Below, one piece after another: positions 34,979 to 40,722 of a DNA stretch of 40,722 nucleotides (position 1 is the stretch's first letter; every line of letters starts with the position of its first letter). Origin of the DNA: Gallionella sp. (GTDB lineage: Bacteria; Pseudomonadota; Gammaproteobacteria; Burkholderiales; Gallionellaceae); assembly GCA_024641025.1 (NCBI GenBank), contig JAHEDW010000019.1, positions 1 through 40,722 of the forward strand, written 5' to 3'. Both the position numbers and the translations under genes were made by a program. The notes under the pieces were generated by a model. That model saw nothing but the letters and a program-made list of their open reading frames with translations. It did no database searches and was not told the origin of the DNA.

Positions 34979-36019
34979 ATGAGGCTGTTTTTTAAGGCAC
35001 TCATCTTTTGTGCCATATTTGGCTCACCGATGTTTGTCACTCACTCTTCAGCCGCAGATGATGCAACTGAAGCAGCTGCTACTCCTGCTGACACTCTAAT
35101 TGAGGTTGCTGCCCCTGTTGAAGCTGCTGCTCCTACTGAGTCAGCACAGACGTTGTCCAAGGACCTGGTCTTAAGAGGTGACGCACGATGCACACAGTGC
35201 CATGACGAATCTGATTCACCCCAACTTCTTGCAATCGGCAAGACACTTCATGGCGTCACAGCAGATGTACGGACTCCGACCTGTACCAGCTGTCATGGAG
35301 ACAGCGACAAACATGTCAACAACACAGGACAAGTCAAACCGGATCGCACGTTTGGTAAATACTCAGCAACTCCCCCTGCAGAGCTCAATGCTGCCTGCTT
35401 GAGTTGTCACCAGAAGGATGCCAATCGCCACTTGTGGATGGGCAGCATACATGAGAGCCGCGGTGTAGCCTGCAGTTCATGCCACCAAATTCACGCCGAG
35501 CATGACAAGGTGCGAGATAGACGCACTCAGGCCGATGTGTGTTTCACCTGCCACAAGGAGCAGCGCGCGCAAATCAACCGGCTATCTCATCATCCAATTC
35601 CCGAGGGAAAAATGGGCTGCTCCGATTGCCATAACACCCATGGTTCTGCCGGGCCAAAACTCATGAATCGGGATAGCGTTAATGAAACCTGCTACACCTG
35701 CCATATGGAGAAGCGCGGTCCGTTCGCGCATAACCACGATCCCGTCACTGAAGACTGCTCGATCTGCCATAACCCGCATGGGACCACCGCTGAAAGCATG
35801 CTTAAGATGCGGCCACCGTTCCTATGCCAAACATGCCATACGCCACATCTTCCAATACAGTCTTCGCTGACTGGTCAGTCGCCGCCTTCCAGCAGTCCGG
35901 GTTGGTGGAGTAGTCCCGCAATCACGCAGGGCAGAAGCTGCCTGAACTGTCATACACAGGTGCATGGCAGCAACAACCCGAGTGCGGCGAATCCCGCCCC
36001 ACAGAACCTGTTCCGTTAA
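34979..36019 (+). CDS. Periplasmic decaheme cytochrome c, MtrA/MtoA/PioA (DmsE) family
   Basis: This 346-residue protein has ten CXXCH motifs, at residues 71, 102, 140, 165, 188, 214, 238, 260, 283 and 321, matching MtrA (333 residues, ten hemes). It has a signal peptide (1-25) and an Ala/Pro/Glu/Thr-rich linker (26-60) before the first heme. In the family this protein plugs the MtrB barrel and forms a heme wire across the outer membrane. I chose the ATG at 34979 (AGGGGGAA ribosome site) over 34922, because the longer form would bury the signal peptide. A Ser/Pro-rich stretch (about 294-313) separates heme 9 from heme 10, longer than other spacings. Confidence 0.95.
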   Translation: MRLFFKALIFCAIFGSPMFVTHSSAADDATEAAATPADTLIEVAAPVEAAAPTESAQTLSKDLVLRGDARCTQCHDESDSPQLLAIGKTLHGVTADVRTPTCTSCHGDSDKHVNNTGQVKPDRTFGKYSATPPAELNAACLSCHQKDANRHLWMGSIHESRGVACSSCHQIHAEHDKVRDRRTQADVCFTCHKEQRAQINRLSHHPIPEGKMGCSDCHNTHGSAGPKLMNRDSVNETCYTCHMEKRGPFAHNHDPVTEDCSICHNPHGTTAESMLKMRPPFLCQTCHTPHLPIQSSLTGQSPPSSSPGWWSSPAITQGRSCLNCHTQVHGSNNPSAANPAPQNLFR

Positions 36020-36043
36020 GAAAATGATAATGGGGAAATGGAA

Positions 36044-38203
36044 ATGAAAACGACCAAAATGCAATTCGGATTCAGCCAGAAACTCCTGACCCTCGCAGTA
36101 ATCGCGGCTTTTGCGCCGGCACACGCAGAAGAGGCGGAGGTCGCACAACTTGTTCGTCCGGAAAGTTATGTCAGCGCTGGCCTAGGTGCCGCGACAGGTG
36201 ACACCAACGACAGGGCGATCTTCGGCCAATATAACGGGCTGCGCGAAAATGACAGCAATCTGCTGCTGGAATTCAACTTCATCAAGCGCGATGACACCAA
36301 AGGACTGTGGACAAATGCAGAAGGACATAATCTTGGTCTGGATAACAGGGAACTGGGTTTCTCCCAACAGAAGCAGGGTGACTGGAAATACTTTGTGGGA
36401 TATACCGAAATGGTCCGCCACGATCCGCGTACCATCAATACCGGATTGCAGAATGCCGAAACCACCACCCCTGTTGTGATGAGCCTGGTCACGCCGGGAA
36501 CCGGTACGGATGTTAACCTGAAGATCAAGCGCAAGGCACTCAGCGCTGGTGCGGAAAAATGGCTTACCCCCAACCTCATGTTCGTGGTAAGTGCCAAAAA
36601 CGAAGACCGCAAAGGAGCACGCTTGTCAGGTACGGGTGTCGCCTGTATGCCAGCCGTCTTTTCCTCCATTCCATGCAGCAGTCTGGGCGCGGCGATGCTG
36701 TTACTACCTGAGCCAATAGACTCCAAGACCAAACAGTTTGAACTCAAACTGAATTATTCAGATGAAAAACTCATGTTGAGCGGTGGCTATTACGGTTCAT
36801 TTTTCAACAATACCAATCGGTCGATGAATCCGCAAGTGAGTGGAAATCTGGTGAATCCGGATGGCACAACGTTGGATACCACCACCACGCCAGGTAGCAC
36901 TTTGGTAGGGTATCTGCAGCAACCTATGGCTTTGGCGCCGGATAATCAGGCACATCAACTATATGTCTCAGGTACGTATGCCGTTACACCCAAGACACGC
37001 ACCACGTTCAAATATGCCTATACCCACGCTACACAGAATGAGGATTTCGGCAGTCTTGGTGCGCCAGCCGGTGTCAGCAATCTCGGCGGGGTACTGGATA
37101 GCAACCTTGTGCAGCTCGGTTTGACGGCCAGACCCATGGAAAAGCTCTCGATGCTAGGCAGTCTGCGTTACGAAGACAAAGCGGATAAAACCCCGCTTGC
37201 ATTATATAACGGCGCATATACCAACGATTTGACTTCATCCAGAAAGCTCGGCGGAAAGCTGGAGGCAAATTATCGATTGCCTGATAACTATCAGGCGACA
37301 CTGGGCATCGATTATGCGTCAGTACATCGTGATAACCCTGTAACTACTGCAGACATCATGAACATCACTCCTCCTGCTATCTCTCCTCTAACGGGCTTGC
37401 GGGAGGACACGAATGAACTCGGTTACCGAGCCGAATTGCGGCGCTCCATGTCTGAAACGATCAATGCCGCTCTCAGCTATGAACATAGCAAACGCGATGG
37501 AGGAAGTTGGTTGATCATCGAACCCAATAACACTGCCAGTAACGCGGTCGGTACCTACCCGATGACGATGCTTGATCGAAAGCGTGATAAGGTGAAAGTA
37601 TCCATTGACTGGACGCCGATTGAAAAATTATCGCTACAGTTCATGCTTGAAGATGGAAAGGATAAATATTCCGCTCCTTCTGATAAGGGTTTGCGTGATA
37701 CCGGGATGAGTTCCTATGGCGTAGACGCAGCCCTGATTTTGTCCGAGAGCTGGAAACTGACCGGCTATCTGAATCAGAACACCCAGACCGTGCACGTAGA
37801 CCATAACGTCGGATACATGGCCGAGCTGGAAAACATCAACACCAGCCTAGGGCTGGGTGTGATCGGAAAACCATTAAGCAAGATCGAAATAGGCGGAGAT
37901 TTGTCGTATTTGAATGACGACAATCGTTATCAGCAAAGCATGGCTACCGGTGCACCGATAGTCGGGGGAGGGTTGCCCGATGTCACTTATCGCGTGACCC
38001 GCCTGAAACTTTACGGCGAGTATGCTTTGGAGAAAAGCGCTGTCATTCATGCTGACATGGTTTACCAGAGCGCGAAAATTAACGAATGGACTTGGGGAAA
38101 CAACGGAATACCCTTTACCTATTCCGACAATGCGACCGTATCAATGCAACAAAACCAAAATCTGACTTTTCTGGGGTTCAGCTATGTTTACAAGTTCAGG
38201 TAG
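36044..38203 (+). CDS. MtrB/MtoB/PioB family outer-membrane beta-barrel
   Basis: This 719-residue barrel houses the decaheme cytochrome and insulates its hemes from the membrane. The signal peptide ends at AHA-E (about residue 29). The body alternates hydrophobic and polar residues with many YG/YS/LG strand ends. The C-terminal strand QNLTFLGFSYVYKFR ends in an aromatic/basic pair typical of this family. The start at 36044 has GGGGAA six bases upstream; the ATG at 36038 has no spacing. The N-terminal CXXC motif of Shewanella MtrB is absent. The only two cysteine-containing segments (GVACMP, SIPCSS) are near residues 205-220. Confidence 0.93.
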   Translation: MKTTKMQFGFSQKLLTLAVIAAFAPAHAEEAEVAQLVRPESYVSAGLGAATGDTNDRAIFGQYNGLRENDSNLLLEFNFIKRDDTKGLWTNAEGHNLGLDNRELGFSQQKQGDWKYFVGYTEMVRHDPRTINTGLQNAETTTPVVMSLVTPGTGTDVNLKIKRKALSAGAEKWLTPNLMFVVSAKNEDRKGARLSGTGVACMPAVFSSIPCSSLGAAMLLLPEPIDSKTKQFELKLNYSDEKLMLSGGYYGSFFNNTNRSMNPQVSGNLVNPDGTTLDTTTTPGSTLVGYLQQPMALAPDNQAHQLYVSGTYAVTPKTRTTFKYAYTHATQNEDFGSLGAPAGVSNLGGVLDSNLVQLGLTARPMEKLSMLGSLRYEDKADKTPLALYNGAYTNDLTSSRKLGGKLEANYRLPDNYQATLGIDYASVHRDNPVTTADIMNITPPAISPLTGLREDTNELGYRAELRRSMSETINAALSYEHSKRDGGSWLIIEPNNTASNAVGTYPMTMLDRKRDKVKVSIDWTPIEKLSLQFMLEDGKDKYSAPSDKGLRDTGMSSYGVDAALILSESWKLTGYLNQNTQTVHVDHNVGYMAELENINTSLGLGVIGKPLSKIEIGGDLSYLNDDNRYQQSMATGAPIVGGGLPDVTYRVTRLKLYGEYALEKSAVIHADMVYQSAKINEWTWGNNGIPFTYSDNATVSMQQNQNLTFLGFSYVYKFR

Positions 38204-38306
38204 CCCCATCCAGGATCACGCCAAGCGATAGCATTTGTAACCAATTTAAAGGCCAAGTATCAGTAACTCGGCATATGTAATTGCAATTTTGAAAGCGAGG
38301 GAAAAA

Positions 38307-40722
38307 ATGAAATCCATATTGAATCGATTTGGTTTGTTGGCCTTGATGATCTTCGCACTGGCAGGCTGCGGCGGCACAGATGGCACTGCAGGTGCGCCAG
38401 GTGCGCCAGGTGCGCCAGGCGAAAGCTTGGTGAATGTCACGAACTTGACGGCGGCCGAGTGGACAGCACTCAAGCCCACCATTGATCCAGCCAGCATCTC
38501 AGTCACCATCGCCAGCCCTCCCGTGGTGAATTTCCGGGTGACCGATGTCAATGGCAATCCGCTGGTCGGGCTTGGCACCAAGGCCAGCAATGGCCGGCTT
38601 AACAACTTGTTCTTTACGTTGGCCAAGTTGGTTCCCGTCACCGGCGGCCCTAGCAAGTGGGTCAGCTATCTGGTCACTTCGTCATCGGATGGTGGCGTGA
38701 CCTGGACGGGAAATTTCCCGCAGCAGGAAAGGGAAGGTACGATTGTTGACAACGGCAACGGCACCTATCAGTACACATTCTTCCGCGATATCAAGCAGGC
38801 CGCCACCATCGTTGCCGGACTAACGGACACGACCACCAAGCTTAAAGCCGATCTGGGTGACGTGAGCTATAACCCGGCTTTGACGCACCGTTTGGCGATC
38901 GTTATCAAGGGCACCCAACCCGGGGGGACCACAGCAATCGAGCTTCCCGCAAACGTTACGAAAGATTTCAGGCCCGACGGCGGAGCGGTTACCACCACGC
39001 GTGATATCGTTCAACGCAGTTCCTGCGATGGTTGTCATTCAGGAAAAATCATCGGCCACAGTGACCGCAGGGATCCAAAACTTTGCGTGACCTGCCATAC
39101 CGACCAGACCAAATATGGCTTTGTAAATGTAATCGAGACCACTGGCCTTGATCCTGCACTAACAACACCCTATTACAGGACAACCACTGGCGAAGCAGCC
39201 TTCACCTACCCGCGCATGATCCACCAGACGCACATGGGTGAAGAGCTGGTCAAGACCGGCTACAACCTGAATGGCCATTGCAACGATCCTGCATATCCGG
39301 GGTATGACTCTGCAAAGGCTATTAATACGAATGCCCAATGCTTGAACACAGTCGCGATCCCGCAAAGCCCGGCGAATTGCACCAAATGCCACGATGGCTC
39401 GGACACAAAAGCATTTGATGGTTCCGTCAATGTCAATAAAACCATAGACGGTGACAACTGGAAGCTGGTACCCAACAGGATGGCCTGTGGCGCCTGCCAC
39501 GATGGAATCGACTTTGTTACCGGCGACGGTATAACCCTGGCCGACAAAGCTGCGGATATAGCGGCCCTCCAACCAGTCGGTACAACGCGATCAGGGCATG
39601 GCCCCGGAGTGGGTCCGTTAGCAGACGATTCCACATGCGGCAGCAGCAATTGCCATACTTCGGACAACATTGTGCTCATGCACAGGTCGACCGTTTCGAC
39701 GCTGAACAATCCCGGTGTCAAAGCAGGGGTGAGCACCATTACCTACGACATCAAGAGCGTAATCCTGAATGCCAGCAACCAGCCGGTGGTCACGTTCCAG
39801 ATCAACAAGGATGGGGCTACGGTGACGACCCTGCATACGTCCGCGACCAACCCTACCGCCAGCTTCCCTGCAATCACAGGACTGACCAGGGGCCCAAGTA
39901 TCTATGTAGCGTTCGCCGTGCTGCAGGACAACATAGCCAATCCGGCTGACTTCAATGGACGTGTCGGCTCGTCGTTGAACAACCTGCTTACCAGCGGCAC
40001 TAACAACTGGGGCTCCTTCACCGATGCAAGCGGAGCCTCTACGATAACTGGAGACCTAACCCTAAGCGGGGGTGACATCACTACTAACGTTGCCAATGGA
40101 TACTTCACGGTGACAATGGGCACGGTTGCAAAGCCTATTGCTATCCCTGCAGGTGCGAAAATGGTCACCGGCATGATCGTTGGAAGGTTCGAGCAGGTTG
40201 TCAATGGGGTGACGGTGAAAATCAAGCCAGTATTGAAAACAGTTGTAGCCACTATTGCTGGGAATAAAGGGCGCCGGGTAATTGTGTCTGCGGCCAAGTG
40301 CAATAGCTGCCACGATCAGTTGGGTACCCAACCTGAGTTCCATAATGGCGAACGAAACGATCCGACGGCTTGTGCCATGTGCCATACGCCAAATCAGATC
40401 AACGACGGCGCACAGACTAAAAACTATGGCTGGCCAGGTGCGACCAACACTTTCATCCATGGCATTCATGCGGCCAGCAAGCGGTCGGTCCCATTCACCT
40501 GGGCAGCATGGGAGGCAATTTTTACTGTCGACGAGAATTTCAGCAAGATAAAGTATCCTGGTGTATTGAAGAACTGTGAGCAGTGCCACCTGCCTGGCAC
40601 CGTTAACTTTGCCAACACTGGCGGCTCTACAATCACACCGCTGTATACCACAGCCTCTGCCGGCACCTCAACGTGCGTACCTGCAACTGGCGTAACGGTT
40701 GCGTGCCCAAGTCCTAATACAA
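38307..40722 (+). CDS. MtrC/OmcA-type outer-surface multiheme lipoprotein cytochrome (3' end missing)
   Basis: The start ATG follows GCGAGGG. The signal peptide ends in L-A-G-C (Cys18) lipobox, followed by three G-A-P repeats. Eight heme motifs are seen in the first 805 residues: CXXCH at 240, 260, 358 and 394; C-G-S-S-N-C-H (CX4CH) at 444-450; and CXXCH at 665, 689 and 757. Two heme-free stretches (about 35-235 and 455-660) look like beta-domains. This gives the beta, five-heme, beta, heme-domain order of MtrC/OmcA, so two more hemes are expected beyond the window. Anchored outside, it would exchange electrons with minerals, shuttles or partner cells. Confidence 0.92.
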   Translation, partial: MKSILNRFGLLALMIFALAGCGGTDGTAGAPGAPGAPGESLVNVTNLTAAEWTALKPTIDPASISVTIASPPVVNFRVTDVNGNPLVGLGTKASNGRLNNLFFTLAKLVPVTGGPSKWVSYLVTSSSDGGVTWTGNFPQQEREGTIVDNGNGTYQYTFFRDIKQAATIVAGLTDTTTKLKADLGDVSYNPALTHRLAIVIKGTQPGGTTAIELPANVTKDFRPDGGAVTTTRDIVQRSSCDGCHSGKIIGHSDRRDPKLCVTCHTDQTKYGFVNVIETTGLDPALTTPYYRTTTGEAAFTYPRMIHQTHMGEELVKTGYNLNGHCNDPAYPGYDSAKAINTNAQCLNTVAIPQSPANCTKCHDGSDTKAFDGSVNVNKTIDGDNWKLVPNRMACGACHDGIDFVTGDGITLADKAADIAALQPVGTTRSGHGPGVGPLADDSTCGSSNCHTSDNIVLMHRSTVSTLNNPGVKAGVSTITYDIKSVILNASNQPVVTFQINKDGATVTTLHTSATNPTASFPAITGLTRGPSIYVAFAVLQDNIANPADFNGRVGSSLNNLLTSGTNNWGSFTDASGASTITGDLTLSGGDITTNVANGYFTVTMGTVAKPIAIPAGAKMVTGMIVGRFEQVVNGVTVKIKPVLKTVVATIAGNKGRRVIVSAAKCNSCHDQLGTQPEFHNGERNDPTACAMCHTPNQINDGAQTKNYGWPGATNTFIHGIHAASKRSVPFTWAAWEAIFTVDENFSKIKYPGVLKNCEQCHLPGTVNFANTGGSTITPLYTTASAGTSTCVPATGVTVACPSPNT
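38391..38417 (+). repeat. Three tandem copies of a 9-bp unit encoding Gly-Ala-Pro
   Basis: GGTGCGCCA occurs three times perfectly, directly after the lipid-anchor region of the surface cytochrome. It encodes a short collagen-like G-A-P stalk of the kind seen behind the lipobox of OmcA/MtrC-family proteins. Confidence 0.9.

Noticed and set aside
1-40722. The window as a closed circle with the right-end cytochrome continuing into the left end
   Set aside because: Joining base 40722 to base 1 leaves the frame offset and gives an immediate TAG, so the 39-base fragment is not the direct continuation of the right-end gene.

Overview
The window looks like chromosomal DNA from a betaproteobacterium, most likely a Gallionellales/Nitrosomonadales-type respiratory organism (inference). 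The evidence is the alaA-hom-thrC block, a three-subunit glycolate oxidase (glcD/glcE/glcF), a TgpA-type moxR-DUF58-transglutaminase operon, and an outer-membrane multiheme cytochrome conduit like those of neutrophilic iron-cycling bacteria. There is no phage, CRISPR array or complete insertion sequence. Most of the window is well-packed housekeeping DNA. The right-hand 6 kb is specialised respiratory DNA.

Layout. 1-96: last codons of a multiheme cytochrome and its strong terminator. 0.4-4.2 kb (minus): a 2-hydroxyacid dehydrogenase of the glyoxylate/hydroxypyruvate reductase type, and clpB behind a near-consensus sigma-32 promoter. 4.3-7.5 kb (plus): a cysteine-synthase-like PLP enzyme, nadC, a class II glutamine amidotransferase and trxC. 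7.6-13.5 kb (minus): glcF, a SAM methyltransferase, an RND adaptor and an RND pump, closely spaced or overlapping. 13.6-15.4 kb (plus): a DUF6279-type lipoprotein and a MipA/OmpV porin-like protein. This pair separates glcF from glcD - GldC-family gene - glcE (minus, 15.6-18.6 kb). 18.6-19.5 kb: a decayed AEC-family transporter gene. 19.55-23.7 kb (minus): alaA, hom and thrC. 23.95-28.6 kb (plus): a TonB-dependent receptor, a YfiR-like periplasmic protein and a CHASE8/HAMP/GGDEF/EAL protein, which together resemble a trans-envelope c-di-GMP signalling unit. 28.7-33.5 kb (plus): an Mth938-like protein, moxR, DUF58, a transglutaminase and queD. 33.73 kb: tRNA-Ser(UGA).

34.4-40.7 kb (plus): the most interesting region. 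A class-II-spaced FNR-type promoter lies upstream of a monoheme cytochrome (MtoD-like), a decaheme MtrA/MtoA/PioA homologue, an MtrB/MtoB/PioB barrel, and a lipid-anchored MtrC/OmcA-type surface cytochrome that runs off the window. Together these would carry electrons between the periplasm and extracellular minerals or other partners. No inner-membrane quinol-cytochrome partner such as CymA is encoded here, so the direction of electron flow cannot be fixed.

Both window ends lie in plus-strand multiheme cytochrome genes, so the locus probably contains further cytochromes beyond what is visible.
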